DNA of 64,000 bases from Zhihengliuella sp. ISTPL4 (GCF_002848265.1 NZ_CP025422.1:1580727-1644726); one strand, 5' to 3'; shown: positions 52,526 to 61,971, counted from the stretch's first letter. Program-made: numbers and translations. The notes: a model not told the origin generated them from the sequence alone.

Positions 52526-54652
52526 TCAGCCGCGCAGGCCGAGCGCGAACGGCAGCACGGCCGTGGCTCCGGCCTGCCGCACCGCGCGCGCCGCGACCGT
52601 CATGGTCCAGCGACTGTCGATGAGGTCATCGACGAGCAGCACCGGACCGGCGGGCACCTCCAGGTGCCCCACGTCGAACCGGTCCCACACCCCCGCGAGC
52701 CGGAACACGCTGTTCCCGCCCGCCTGCCCCGAAGGCCCTCCGCCGCGCCACTCCAGCGCGCCGAGGTACGGCAGCCGCCCGATCTCGGAGAGCCCGCGGG
52801 CGAGGGAGTCGACGAGCTGCGGATGCGACCGCGACGGCATCGCGACCACAGCCACCGGCCGCTCCGCCCAGTCCCACCCGGCGAGCACGCGCACGCAGGC
52901 CTGCAGCAACGCCGGGCTGATCGGCGCGTCCGGGGCACCTGCGCCGAAGATCTCGCGCAGCGTGCCGCCCCAGCCGAGGTCGGTGAGCCGGGCGAGGGCA
53001 CGCCCCTCGTCTACCTGCTCTCCCGCGGGGATGCGTCCGCGCACCGGCACGTCCAGACGATCGGCGCCGGTCGGCCACGCGCGGCGAGGCTCGACCGGCA
53101 CACCGACCCGGTCCAGGGATTCCGTCGCCTGTGCAGTCGCCGCCTGCGCGATCTCCGCCGGGAACCACACGCCCGCGCAGTTGTCGCACCGGCCGCAGGG
53201 GGCCGCGGTGTCGTCGTCGAGAGTCCGCTGCAGGAAGGCCATGCGACAGCCGTCCGTGCGCTCGTACTCGAGCATGTGCTCCTGCTCCGCGACCCGCTCC
53301 GCGACGATGCGCTCGTAGCGCTCGGCGTCGTACGTCCACGGCTGTCCCGTCGCGACCCAGCCGCCCTGCACACGGCGCACGGCACCGTCCACGTCGAGCA
53401 CCTTCAGCAGCAGCTCGAGGGGCGTTCGACGGATGTCGACGACGGCTTCCAGCGCCGGGGTGGAGATCGGGCTGTCGCCGAGCGCCGCGATGACCCGTTC
53501 CGCACGCTCCCGATCGGGCATCGACGCGGTCGCGAAGTAGTGCCAGATCTCTCGGTCCTCGACGCCGGGGAGCAGGAGCACGTCCGCGCTCTCGCTGGCA
53601 CGCCCCGCTCGTCCGACCTGCTGGTAGTAGGCGACGGGCGACGACGGGGCACCGAGATGCACGACGAATCCAAGGTCCGGCTTGTCGAACCCCATGCCGA
53701 GAGCGCTGGTCGCGACGAGCGCCTTCACCTCGTTGCGTTTGAGCATGCCCTCCGACTCCGCACGCTCCTCGGGGTCGGTCTGCCCCGTGTAGGCGCGCAC
53801 GTCATGGCCGTGGTCGCGCAGGAACCGCGCGGTGTCGACCGCCGCCGCCACGGTCAGCGTGTAGATGATCCCGCTGCCGGGGAGGTCGTCGAGGTGACTG
53901 AGCAGCCAGGCCAGGCGGCTCGCCGAATCCTTGAGGCGGAGCACGCCGAGCCGCAGCGAGGTGCGGGCGAGCGGCCCCCGGATCGTGAGCACGGGCACCG
54001 CCTCCGCCCCGCTCGCGCCACCCGGCAGCGCGCCGAGCTGCTCGGCGACGTCCGCCACCACGCGACTGTTCGCCGTCGCGGTCGTCGCCAGCACGGGCAC
54101 CTCGGCCGGCATCTGCGCGATGAGGTCCCGGAGCCGGCGGTAGTCCGGACGGAAGTCGTGCCCCCAGTCGCTGATGCAGTGCGCCTCGTCGACGACGAGC
54201 ATGCCGAGGCGCGCGACCAGCGTCGGCAGCTGCTCCTCGCGGAAGGCCGGGTTGTTCAGCCGCTCCGGCGAGACGAGCAGCACATCGACCTCGTCGCGGG
54301 CGAGGCGCTCCTGCACCTCCGCCCACTCGTGGGCGTTCGTCGAGTTGATCGCGACCGCACGCACGCCTGCACGCCCGGCCGCCGCGATCTGGTCGCGCAT
54401 GAGAGCGAGGAGCGGCGACACGAGAACGGTCGGGCCCGCGCCCTCTCGGCGGCGGAGCAGGGTCGCGACGAAGTACACCGCCGACTTCCCCCACCCGGTG
54501 CGCTGCACCACGAGCGCGCGGCGACGCCCCTGCACCAGCGCCTCGATCGCCTCGAACTGCCCGTCGTGGAAGTCGACGTCGGGGCGGCCGACGAGTTCGC
54601 CGAGGGCGGCGCGGGAAGCCTCGCGGAGGGGCACGGCAGTCGGGGAGGTCAT
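52526..54652 (-). CDS. RecQ-type ATP-dependent DNA helicase fused to a phosphoribosyltransferase-like domain
   Basis: A protein of about 708 residues. The helicase core has motif I QRTGWGKSAVYF, motif II/RecQ loop VVDEAHCISDWGHDFRPDYRRL, motif III ATTATANSRV and motif VI YYQQVGRAGR. A zinc site follows (CRMAFLQRTLDDDTAAPCGRCDNC). Instead of an HRDC domain the last about 110 residues form a PRTase-like unit with VAMPSRSHP and the PRPP-loop-like GPVLLVDDLIDSRWTMTVAARAVRQAGA. The ATG at 54652 is used; a GTG at 54661 is possible. It unwinds 3'-tailed or structured DNA; the role of the PRTase part is unknown. Confidence 0.93.
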   Translation of the reverse strand: MTSPTAVPLREASRAALGELVGRPDVDFHDGQFEAIEALVQGRRRALVVQRTGWGKSAVYFVATLLRRREGAGPTVLVSPLLALMRDQIAAAGRAGVRAVAINSTNAHEWAEVQERLARDEVDVLLVSPERLNNPAFREEQLPTLVARLGMLVVDEAHCISDWGHDFRPDYRRLRDLIAQMPAEVPVLATTATANSRVVADVAEQLGALPGGASGAEAVPVLTIRGPLARTSLRLGVLRLKDSASRLAWLLSHLDDLPGSGIIYTLTVAAAVDTARFLRDHGHDVRAYTGQTDPEERAESEGMLKRNEVKALVATSALGMGFDKPDLGFVVHLGAPSSPVAYYQQVGRAGRASESADVLLLPGVEDREIWHYFATASMPDRERAERVIAALGDSPISTPALEAVVDIRRTPLELLLKVLDVDGAVRRVQGGWVATGQPWTYDAERYERIVAERVAEQEHMLEYERTDGCRMAFLQRTLDDDTAAPCGRCDNCAGVWFPAEIAQAATAQATESLDRVGVPVEPRRAWPTGADRLDVPVRGRIPAGEQVDEGRALARLTDLGWGGTLREIFGAGAPDAPISPALLQACVRVLAGWDWAERPVAVVAMPSRSHPQLVDSLARGLSEIGRLPYLGALEWRGGGPSGQAGGNSVFRLAGVWDRFDVGHLEVPAGPVLLVDDLIDSRWTMTVAARAVRQAGATAVLPFALGLRG

Positions 54653-54729
54653 GCCTTCCACTCTGCCGCAGGCCTCCGACAGGACCCTGCGAGCCGCCCG
54701 CTCTCGGTGGATGACCTGTGGAGAGGCCG

Positions 54730-54735
54730 TAGCGT
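54730..54735 (+). promoter_or_regulatory. -10-like hexamer of the 54742 gene (leaderless)
   Basis: TAGCGT ends 6 nt before the ATG. The GGAGGA between them is too close to the start to act as a normal Shine-Dalgarno. Confidence 0.5.
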
Positions 54736-54741
54736 GGAGGA

Positions 54742-55161
54742 ATGATCACCCGCGAACTCGCCGTCGCGCTCCGCGATGCCGGTCTGACCTGGAAGCCCGC
54801 GGAGGGTGACCGGTTCCAGCTCGATCTGCCCGACGAGGTGGAGCTGGAGGCGGAGGCCGACGTCTTCACGGTGAGCGCGATGACCATCGAGGCGAGGCAG
54901 ACGCCGGCCGGCACGGACCTCGCCTTCAACGGCACGACGGAGTGGGCGCTCGACGCCGTGACCCTCGCCGATGCGGTGTGGCTGCCGCGCGAGGACCAGC
55001 TGCGCGACCTCCTCCGCGGGACGTTCCGCGCCCTCACCCGCCTCCCCGACACGTTCCGCGTCGAGATCGAGCTCGCCGGTGCTCGCCTGCGGTTCGAGCA
55101 CCCGGATCCGGCGGAGGCGTACGGCCGCGCGCTGCTGGCACTGATCTCGCGCTCCCGCTGA
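54742..55161 (+). CDS. Conserved hypothetical protein
   Basis: A 139-residue soluble acidic protein: MITRELAVALRDAGLTWKP, then a beta-rich middle with VFTVSAMTIEARQT and an amphipathic C-terminus (LRDLLRGTFRALTRLPDTFRVEIEL). No catalytic motif, signal peptide or membrane segment is seen and I do not recognise the family. It diverges from the RecQ-PRTase gene with about 90 bp between. Confidence 0.75.
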   Translation: MITRELAVALRDAGLTWKPAEGDRFQLDLPDEVELEAEADVFTVSAMTIEARQTPAGTDLAFNGTTEWALDAVTLADAVWLPREDQLRDLLRGTFRALTRLPDTFRVEIELAGARLRFEHPDPAEAYGRALLALISRSR

Positions 55162-55196
55162 CAGGCCCTGTTGAATCGGGCCGTCGCGTGTGTCAG

Positions 55197-55220
55197 AATT
55201 ACCTAACGTTCGGTCAGTAA
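55197..55220. promoter_or_regulatory. PaaR-type operator upstream of paaABCDE
   Basis: AATTACCTAACGTTCGGTCAGTAA matches the site at 39786 at 22 of 24 positions. It lies 28 bp before paaA, over the expected promoter. Confidence 0.83.
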
Positions 55221-55248
55221 AGAAGGACCGGAGCCCGAGGAGTCGACG

Positions 55249-56235
55249 ATGACCAGTCCCGCAGACCTGTCCCTCGTGGACGGCGAGACCTCCGACGAGG
55301 AACGCCTGTTCGACGAGCTGATCGCGAACGAGCAGCGCATCGAGCCGCGCGACTGGATGCCCGAGGCCTATCGCAAGACGCTCATCCGGCAGATCTCCCA
55401 GCACGCGCACTCCGAGATCATCGGCATGCAGCCCGAGGGCAACTGGATCACCCGCGCCCCGAGCCTCAAGCGCAAGGCGATCCTCATGGCGAAGGTGCAG
55501 GACGAGGCCGGGCACGGCCTCTACCTCTACTCCGCCGCGCAGACCCTCGGCATCACCCGCGACGAGATGATGGACCAGCTCATCTCCGGCAAGGCGAAGT
55601 ACTCGTCGATCTTCAACTACCCCACCCCGACCTGGGCCGACATGGGCGCGATCGGCTGGCTCGTCGACGGCGCCGCGATCTGCAACCAGGTGCCGCTGTG
55701 CCGCGCCTCCTACGGCCCCTACGGGCGCGCGATGGTGCGCATCTGCAAGGAGGAGTCGTTCCACCAGCGCCAAGGGTTCGAGATCCTGCTCTCGCTCATG
55801 CGCGGCACCGACGAGCAGCGGCAGATGGCGCAGGAGGCGGTGGACCGCTGGTACTGGCCGAGCCTGGCGATGTTCGGGCCGCCCGACGACCAGTCCCCCA
55901 ACTCCGCCCAGTCGATGGCATGGAAGATCAAGCGCTTCTCCAACGACGAGCTGCGTCAGCGGTTCGTGAGCATGCTCGTGCCGCAGGCCGAGGTCCTCGG
56001 CGTCACCCTCCCCGATCCCGACCTGCGGTTCGACGAGGAGACCGGTCGCTACGAGATGGGCGAGATCGACTGGGACGAATTCTTCCAGGTGTTGCGCGGC
56101 AACGGGCCGTGCAACGCCGAGCGCCTGGAGCGCCGCCGCACGGCGCACGACGAGGGTGCGTGGGTGCGGGAGGCCGCCGCGGAGTACGCGCGCAAGCAGC
56201 GATCCCGCCTGGTCCCCGAAGGGGCGGTGGCATGA
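55249..56235 (+). CDS. paaA: 1,2-phenylacetyl-CoA epoxidase, catalytic subunit A
   Basis: A 328-residue ferritin-like diiron protein. The iron-binding ExxH is E86/H89 in [14 protein letters not shown], with a second in [15 protein letters not shown]. With PaaC and PaaB it epoxidises the ring of phenylacetyl-CoA. GAGGAG lies 6 nt before the ATG. The stop overlaps paaB by ATGA. Confidence 0.96.
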   Translation: MTSPADLSLVDGETSDEERLFDELIANEQRIEPRDWMPEAYRKTLIRQISQHAHSEIIGMQPEGNWITRAPSLKRKAILMAKVQDEAGHGLYLYSAAQTLGITRDEMMDQLISGKAKYSSIFNYPTPTWADMGAIGWLVDGAAICNQVPLCRASYGPYGRAMVRICKEESFHQRQGFEILLSLMRGTDEQRQMAQEAVDRWYWPSLAMFGPPDDQSPNSAQSMAWKIKRFSNDELRQRFVSMLVPQAEVLGVTLPDPDLRFDEETGRYEMGEIDWDEFFQVLRGNGPCNAERLERRRTAHDEGAWVREAAAEYARKQRSRLVPEGAVA

Positions 56236-56540
56236 TGGCGACCCCCGGAGCCGTCGAACACGAACCGTGGCCCCTGTGGGAGATCTTCGTGCGGGCGAAC
56301 CGCGGGCTGAGCCACGTGCACGTCGGCTCGCTGCACGCCCCCGACGCCGACATGGCCATCCGCAACGCGCGCGACCTCTACACCCGCCGGGGCGAGGGCG
56401 TGTCGATCTGGGCGGTCCCCGCCGAGGCGATCACCACGAGCGACCCCGACGCCAAGGGCGCGTACTTCGAGAGCCCCGCCGGCAAGAACTACCGGCACGC
56501 GGTGTACTACACCGCGTCCGAGGGGGTGCCGCACCTGTGA
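56232..56540 (+). CDS. paaB: 1,2-phenylacetyl-CoA epoxidase subunit B
   Basis: A 102-residue accessory subunit with the family pattern [50 protein letters not shown]. PaaB bridges two PaaAC units. AAGGGG precedes the ATG. Its stop is followed directly by a dispersed intergenic repeat. Confidence 0.95.
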   Translation: MMATPGAVEHEPWPLWEIFVRANRGLSHVHVGSLHAPDADMAIRNARDLYTRRGEGVSIWAVPAEAITTSDPDAKGAYFESPAGKNYRHAVYYTASEGVPHL

Positions 56541-56563
56541 CCCTTCGACACGCTCAGGGACCC
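56541..56563. repeat. Dispersed repeat unit at the paaB-paaC junction
   Basis: CCCTTCGACACGCTCAGGGACCC matches the units at 10094-10165 and 11831-11875. It starts at the base after the paaB stop. Confidence 0.78.
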
Positions 56564-56587
56564 CGCTCCGCTCAGGGAGTCGACGAC

Positions 56588-57409
56588 GTGCACGGGGATG
56601 CGCACGGCGACGTCTCCGTGGACGAGCTGCGGCTCAGCGAGGAGCTCGCGGGCGCCGGCACGATCGCGGCGAGCGCCGACATCGCCGAATACGCCCTGTG
56701 GCTCGGCGACGACGCGCTCATCCTGTCGCAGCGGCTCGGCGCCTGGATCTCCCGGGCCCCCGAGCTGGAGGAGGACGTCGCGCTCGGGAACATCGCGCTC
56801 GACCTGCTCGGCCACGCCCGCTCCTTCCTGCACTTCGCGGGGACGTGGGACGGCCGGTCCGAGGACGACCTCGCCTACTTCCGCGACGAGCCCGAGTTCC
56901 GCAGCGCCTGGATCATGGAGCAGCCGAACGGCGACTTCGCGCAGACCATCGCGCGCCAGCTCGTCGCCTCGGTCTACCTCGTGGAGCTGTACACGGCCCT
57001 CCGCGCGAGCTCCGAGCCCACTTTCGCCGCCATCGCGGAGAAGGCCCTGAAGGAGGTCGACTACCACCGCGACCACGCCGTGCAGTGGGTGCTGCGGCTG
57101 GCGGGCGGGACGGAGGAGTCCCGACGCCGCATGATCCGCGCCCTCGCGGATGTGTGGCCCTACGTCGACGAGCTCTTCCGCGACGAGCCGTTGATCGACC
57201 GGCTCGGCGATGCGGCCGTGCGACCGTCGATCCTCCGCGCTCCGTTCGACGCGGTCATCGCCACCGTGTTCGCGGAGGCCGAGCTCACGGTGCCGGAGGT
57301 GTCGGCGTCGTCGGCGGGCGGCAGGAACGGCGCCCACGCGACCCCCTTCGGTCATCTCCTCGCCGAGATGCAGGTGCTGGCGCGGCGACACCCGGGGGCG
57401 TCATGGTGA
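56588..57409 (+). CDS. paaC: 1,2-phenylacetyl-CoA epoxidase subunit C
   Basis: About 273 residues of the structural ferritin-like subunit: AEYALWLGDDALILSQRLGAWISRAPELEEDVALGNIALDLLGHARSFLHFAG, then EQPNGDFAQTIARQ and the C-terminal FGHLLAEMQVLARRHPGASW. It stabilises PaaA. I take the GTG at 56588 (GGAG 8 nt upstream). A GTG at 56537 overlaps the paaB stop, but would translate the intergenic repeat into the N-terminus ([14 protein letters not shown]). Its stop overlaps paaD. Confidence 0.92.
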   Translation: MHGDAHGDVSVDELRLSEELAGAGTIAASADIAEYALWLGDDALILSQRLGAWISRAPELEEDVALGNIALDLLGHARSFLHFAGTWDGRSEDDLAYFRDEPEFRSAWIMEQPNGDFAQTIARQLVASVYLVELYTALRASSEPTFAAIAEKALKEVDYHRDHAVQWVLRLAGGTEESRRRMIRALADVWPYVDELFRDEPLIDRLGDAAVRPSILRAPFDAVIATVFAEAELTVPEVSASSAGGRNGAHATPFGHLLAEMQVLARRHPGASW

Positions 57410-57906
57410 CCCGGACAACCGCCGATGTGGAGGCTCAGGCCTGGCGGATCGCCGCGTCCGTGCCGGACCCGGAGGTGCCGGTCCTCACGATCGAGGACCT
57501 CGGCGTGCTGCGGGCGGTCGAGCTCCGCGGCGAGCGCGTGGTCGTCGACATCACGCCCACCTACAGCGGGTGCCCGGCCATGGACACGATCCGCGACGAC
57601 GTGGTGCTCGCGCTCACGGCCGCCGGCTTCGCGGACGTCGAGGTGCGGCTCGTGCTCTCCCCCGCATGGACGACGGACTGGATGAGCGACGCTGGGAAGC
57701 AGAAGCTCCGGGAGTACGGGATCGCCCCGCCCAGCGGTCGCGCGGCCGTGCCCGCCGGTCCGATCCGACTCGCCCTCAGCGTGCGCTGCCCTCGCTGCGG
57801 CTCGCTCGACACCCGTGAGGTCTCCCGCTTCGGATCGACCTCGTGCAAGGCGCTGTACGAGTGCCGGGCCTGTCTGGAACCCTTCGACCACTTCAAGGTG
57901 CACTGA
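57403..57906 (+). CDS. paaD: Phenylacetate epoxidase maturation protein PaaD
   Basis: A 167-residue protein with an N-terminal MIP18/DUF59 domain (VPDPEVPVLTIEDLGVLRAVEL; TYSGCPAMDTI) and a C-terminal zinc-type site (VRCPRCGSLDT, CKALYECRACLEPF). It probably assists Fe-S insertion into PaaE. It overlaps paaC by 7 nt and paaE by TGATG. Confidence 0.93.
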   Translation: MVTRTTADVEAQAWRIAASVPDPEVPVLTIEDLGVLRAVELRGERVVVDITPTYSGCPAMDTIRDDVVLALTAAGFADVEVRLVLSPAWTTDWMSDAGKQKLREYGIAPPSGRAAVPAGPIRLALSVRCPRCGSLDTREVSRFGSTSCKALYECRACLEPFDHFKVH

Positions 57907-59069
57907 TGTCGCTGTTCTCCCCGGCTCCGGCGACGACGTCGGCGGCCGTTCCCGCCTCTCCCGCCCGCGCACGGAACCGCGCCCGGTTCCACACGCTCGA
58001 AGTCGAGGACGTCCGTCCGCTCACCGACGACTCCGTCGAGGTGACCTTCACGGTGCCCGCCGAACTCGCCGATGACTACGACCACCTCCCCGGGCAGTAT
58101 GTGGCGCTGCGGACGACGCTGGACGGCGTGGAGGTCCGGCGCTCCTATTCGCTGTGCCGGGCGCCCGAGCATCGTACCGACGGCAGGCCGACCCGCCTGA
58201 GCGTCGCGGTCAAGCGCGACGAGGGCGGGGTGTTCTCCACGTGGGCCCAGACCGGCCTGCACCCGGGTTTCCGCATCGACGTCATGAGCCCCCAGGGCAC
58301 GTTCACCTCCGGTCTCGACGATCTGGAGGAGAAGCACGTCGTCGGCATCGCGGCCGGCTCCGGGATCACGCCGCTGATGGCTCTTGCCCACACCGTGCTC
58401 TCCCGGTCACGGACCTCGCGGTTCACGCTGCTCTACACGAACCGCTCGACACTGGACGTGATGTTCCTGGAGGACCTCGCCGACCTCAAGGACCGCTATC
58501 CGACGAGGCTCACGCTGCACCACGTGCTGTCCCGCGAACAGCGCACCGCGCCGGTGCTCTCCGGCCGCATCGACGAGCCCAAGCTGCGGACGATCCTCGA
58601 CGCGCTCATCGACCCGGCCGACGTGGACGAGTGGTTCCTGTGCGGACCGCTCGCGCTCGTCGACCTCTGCCGGGAGGTGCTGGCCGACGTGGGCGTGCCC
58701 CGCGAACACGTGCGCTTCGAGCTGTTCACGACCGGCGACGAGCCGGTGCGGGCCGCTCGGCCCGTCACAGTGCGCTCGGGCGAGAAGACGGTGCGGATCG
58801 AGGTGAACCTCGACGGCGTCTCGTCCACGGTGGAGAGCCCCGTCGCGGCGCGCGAGTCGGTGCTCAATGCCGCACTGCGGGTGCGCCCGGACGCCCCGTT
58901 CGCGTGCGCGGGCGGCGTCTGCGGCACCTGCCGCGCGCGCGTACTCGAGGGCAGCGTCACGATGACCGAGAACTACGCCCTGGAGCCCGACGAGCTGGAG
59001 CGCGGCTACGTGCTCACCTGCCAGTCCCATCCCACCAGCGACCGCGTGGTCGTGGACTACGACGTCTGA
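57906..59069 (+). CDS. paaE: 1,2-phenylacetyl-CoA epoxidase reductase subunit E
   Basis: A 387-residue electron-transfer protein. An FAD domain (PGQYVALRT, RRSYSLCRAP) and NADPH domain (GIAAGSGITPLMALAHTVL) are followed by a plant-type 2Fe-2S domain with cysteines in CAGGVCGTCRARV and LTCQSHP. It carries electrons from NADPH to PaaA. Its start overlaps the paaD stop. Confidence 0.95.
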   Translation: MSLFSPAPATTSAAVPASPARARNRARFHTLEVEDVRPLTDDSVEVTFTVPAELADDYDHLPGQYVALRTTLDGVEVRRSYSLCRAPEHRTDGRPTRLSVAVKRDEGGVFSTWAQTGLHPGFRIDVMSPQGTFTSGLDDLEEKHVVGIAAGSGITPLMALAHTVLSRSRTSRFTLLYTNRSTLDVMFLEDLADLKDRYPTRLTLHHVLSREQRTAPVLSGRIDEPKLRTILDALIDPADVDEWFLCGPLALVDLCREVLADVGVPREHVRFELFTTGDEPVRAARPVTVRSGEKTVRIEVNLDGVSSTVESPVAARESVLNAALRVRPDAPFACAGGVCGTCRARVLEGSVTMTENYALEPDELERGYVLTCQSHPTSDRVVVDYDV

Positions 59070-59078
59070 GGAGTCCTG

Positions 59079-59849
59079 GTGATCGATCTCGCCATCGCCG
59101 ACGACGTCGCCACCGTGGTGCTCGACGCTCCCGCGAAGCTCAATGCCCTGGACGAGGCCGCCCTCGCGGAGCTCGACGCCGCGTACCGGGAAGCCGAGGC
59201 CGCCGGAGTGCGCGCACTGCTGCTCCGCGGCGAAGGACGGGCGTTCTGCGCCGGTCGGGACATCTCCGCCGTCGATCCGCGCGACGACGACGTGCTCGGC
59301 TACCTCGGCGGGCGGGTGACACCGCTGCTCCAGCGGATGTCCCGCTTCCCGGCGCCCACCTTCGCCGTCGCCCACGGGGCCTGCCTCGGCGTGGGGCTCG
59401 GGCTGCTCATCGCGACGGATGTGGTCTACGTCGCGGAGTCGGCGAAGATCGGCTCCCCGTTCGCGGCGCTCGGCGCGACCCTCGACTCCGGCGGGCACGC
59501 GCTGTTCCTCGACCGGCTCGGCCCGCACAAGACGCTCGACCTCATCTACACGGGCCGGCTCATGAGCGGCACCGAGGCGGTGCGCTCCGGCCTCTTCTCC
59601 CAGGTCTTCCCGGACGACGAGGTGCTCGCCGCCGGGAGGGCTGCTGCCGCGAAGGCCGCCCACGGCGCCACCGCCGCCTTCCGCGCGAGCAAGGAACTCG
59701 TCGCCCGTATCCGCGACGAGCGGCTGACCCTCTGGGAATCCATCGACGTCGAGAACGCCGCGCAGGCCGCCCTGTGCGACACCGACGACTACCGCGAGGG
59801 CTTCGCCGCGTTCCAGGAGAAGCGGAAGCCGGAGTTCCGCGGGCGCTGA
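59079..59849 (+). CDS. paaG: Probable 1,2-epoxyphenylacetyl-CoA isomerase
   Basis: A 256-residue crotonase-fold enzyme with FCAGRDISAVD, HGACLGVGLGLLIATDVVYVAESAKIGSPFAALGATLDSGG and a C-terminal helix pair. As last gene of the paaABCDE unit it likely converts the ring epoxide to oxepin-CoA. GAGGAG lies 5 nt before the GTG. Assignment to paaG over another enoyl-CoA hydratase is by position. Confidence 0.88.
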   Translation: MIDLAIADDVATVVLDAPAKLNALDEAALAELDAAYREAEAAGVRALLLRGEGRAFCAGRDISAVDPRDDDVLGYLGGRVTPLLQRMSRFPAPTFAVAHGACLGVGLGLLIATDVVYVAESAKIGSPFAALGATLDSGGHALFLDRLGPHKTLDLIYTGRLMSGTEAVRSGLFSQVFPDDEVLAAGRAAAAKAAHGATAAFRASKELVARIRDERLTLWESIDVENAAQAALCDTDDYREGFAAFQEKRKPEFRGR

Positions 59850-59904
59850 TCGACGACGGCAAGGGCTGCTGTCAACCGTCTCGTGCGGTGTCCGACGCCG
59901 GTGG

Positions 59905-59910
59905 GATGAT
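59905..59910 (+). promoter_or_regulatory. -10-like hexamer of the DNA ligase gene (leaderless)
   Basis: GATGAT ends 6 nt before the ATG at 59917. It is a weaker match to TANNNT than the other copies. Confidence 0.4.
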
Positions 59911-59916
59911 GCCCGC

Positions 59917-61455
59917 ATGCTGCTCTCGGAGCTCGTCACCACCACCGATCAGGTCGCCGCGACCTCGTCCCGCCTGGCCAAGATCGAGGCGATCGCGGCG
60001 CTGCTCCGCCGGGCGGACGCCGACGACATCGCGCCTCTCGTCGGCCTGCTCCTCGCCACGCCGCGCCAGGGTCGCCTCGGCGTGGGCTGGCGGGGGCTGA
60101 CGGCTCTCGCGATCGATCACAACGCGACTCCGACGCTGACCATCGCGGAGGTCGACCACGCCTTCGACACCCTCGCGCACACCTCCGGCTCCGGATCGGC
60201 CGGTGTCCGCAGCGGCCTCCTGCACGACCTCGCCGCCCGCGCGACGGCCCCCGAATGGGACTTCCTGACGAGAGCCATGCTCGGGGAGCTCCGCACCGGA
60301 GCACTGGGCGGCGTGCTGCTCGACGCGATCGCCCGGGCCGCCGACGCGCCGGCCGGGACCGTGCGACGAGCCGCCATGCTCTCCGGCGACCTCGGCGAGA
60401 CGGCGCTGCTCGCGCTCGCCGGTCCCGAAGGAGCGCTCGACGAGGTCGGGCTCCGAGTGGGACGCCCCGTGCTCCCCATGCTCGCGGCCACCGCGCCGAC
60501 GCCCACGGCCGCCCTGGAGATCACCGGTCGCGCCTCGGTCGAGTACAAGCTCGACGGCGCGCGGATCCAGGTGCACCGCCGCGGCGACGATGTCGGCATC
60601 TACACCCGGAGCCTCGCGGACGTCACCCACCGGCTGCCCGAGATCGTCGACGTCGTCCGCGGCCTTCCCGCGCAGGAGGTCATCCTCGACGGCGAGACCC
60701 TGGCGCTCGACGAGGACGGCGGTCCCCGCCCCTTCCAGGAGACGATGTCGCGGTTCGGTGCGGATGCGGCGCGCGAACTCGCCCTCCGGCCCTGGTTCTT
60801 CGACGTCCTGCACGTGGACGGCCGCGACTTGCTGGACGAGCCACTGTCGGTACGTCAGGAGGTCCTGGCCGAGGTCGCCGGTGAGTGGCGCATGCCCGGC
60901 ATCGTCACCGACAGCGCGGAGGAGGCCGAGCGCCTGTCCCGAGAAGCCCTGGCGGCGGGCCACGAAGGCGTCCTCGTGAAGGCCGTGGATGCGCCGTACG
61001 CCGCCGGCCGCCGCGGCAGATCATGGGTGAAGGTGAAACCCGTCCTCACGTTCGACCTCGTCGTGCTCGGAGCCGAGTGGGGGTCGGGGCGCCGGCGCGG
61101 ATGGCTGTCGAACCTGCACCTCGGCGCCCGGGACCCGGAGGGCGACTTCGGCGACCCTGGCGGTTTCGTGATGGTGGGCAAGACGTTCAAGGGCCTCACC
61201 GACGCGCTGCTGCGGTGGCAGACCGACGAGTTCCCGGCGCACGAGACCCATCGCTCGGCGTCGACGGTGTTCCTCCGGCCGGAGCTCGTGGTCGAGATCG
61301 CGATCGACGGGGTGCAGCGCTCGCCGCGCTACCCCGGGGGCCTCGCCCTCCGGTTCGCCCGGGTCAAGGGCTATCGTCCGGACAAGACCGCCGCAGAGGC
61401 CGACACGATCCAGATGCTCCTGGCCCTCCGGCGCGGCGCGGCGGACGACGCCTGA
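59917..61455 (+). CDS. ATP-dependent DNA ligase
   Basis: A 512-residue ligase with an N-terminal helical DNA-binding domain, adenylated K211 (EYKLDGARIQVHRRG), motifs III (DGETLAL) and IV (EGVLVKAVDAPYAAGRRGRSWVKVKP), and the C-terminal OB domain. It resembles mycobacterial LigB. It would seal nicks with ATP as a supplement to the NAD-dependent LigA. The start follows GATGAT by 6 nt. It is convergent with the PRTase gene, their stops touching. Confidence 0.93.
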   Translation: MLLSELVTTTDQVAATSSRLAKIEAIAALLRRADADDIAPLVGLLLATPRQGRLGVGWRGLTALAIDHNATPTLTIAEVDHAFDTLAHTSGSGSAGVRSGLLHDLAARATAPEWDFLTRAMLGELRTGALGGVLLDAIARAADAPAGTVRRAAMLSGDLGETALLALAGPEGALDEVGLRVGRPVLPMLAATAPTPTAALEITGRASVEYKLDGARIQVHRRGDDVGIYTRSLADVTHRLPEIVDVVRGLPAQEVILDGETLALDEDGGPRPFQETMSRFGADAARELALRPWFFDVLHVDGRDLLDEPLSVRQEVLAEVAGEWRMPGIVTDSAEEAERLSREALAAGHEGVLVKAVDAPYAAGRRGRSWVKVKPVLTFDLVVLGAEWGSGRRRGWLSNLHLGARDPEGDFGDPGGFVMVGKTFKGLTDALLRWQTDEFPAHETHRSASTVFLRPELVVEIAIDGVQRSPRYPGGLALRFARVKGYRPDKTAAEADTIQMLLALRRGAADDA

Positions 61456-61965
61456 TCAGGCCGTGGGAGGCAGCCCCTCGTCCTCCTGGCGTACGGTGCC
61501 ACGGAACGACCAGGGGAAGTCGATCCAGAGGTCGGTGTCCTTCCACGCGAAGTCCGGCTGGATGATCGTCGAGGGCTTCGTGTAGATCGTGACCGAGCGG
61601 ACGTCGGCGCCCTTCTCCTGCAAGAGCTGCACCGCGAGCGCCAGCGTGCGACCGGAGTCGGCGACATCGTCCACGAGCAGCACGCGGCGACCGTCGAGGT
61701 AGGCCATGTCGAGCTCTGGCGGCAGCACCTCCGGGGCGTCCAGCACCGTGCCGATGCCGGTGTAGAACTCGACATTGATCGCGCCGCAGTTCTTCACGCC
61801 GAGCCCGTACGCGATGGCCCCGGCCGGGAGCAGGCCGCCGCGGGCGATGGCGACCACGACCTCCGGCTCGAAGCCCGCCGCGATGATGTTCCGCGCCAGA
61901 TCGCGCGTTGCCGCGCCGAAGCCATCCCAGGTGAGCGTCTCGCGCTCGATCGATGCATCCGTCAT
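61456..61965 (-). CDS. Phosphoribosyltransferase family protein
   Basis: A 169-residue PRTase with the PRPP loop RRVLLVDDVADSGRTLALAVQLLQ and VVVAIARGGLLPAGAIAYGLG. The hood pattern resembles xanthine/hypoxanthine PRTases, but the base is unsure. GAGAAT ends 6 nt upstream of the ATG at 61965, a probable leaderless start. Confidence 0.88.
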   Translation of the reverse strand: MTDASIERETLTWDGFGAATRDLARNIIAAGFEPEVVVAIARGGLLPAGAIAYGLGVKNCGAINVEFYTGIGTVLDAPEVLPPELDMAYLDGRRVLLVDDVADSGRTLALAVQLLQEKGADVRSVTIYTKPSTIIQPDFAWKDTDLWIDFPWSFRGTVRQEDEGLPPTA

Positions 61966-61971
61966 CGGTCC

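Noticed and set aside
56537..56587. GTG at 56537 as the paaC start
   Set aside because: It would translate the intergenic repeat as the N-terminus; a GTG at 56588 has a better-placed GGAG. Kept as an alternative only.
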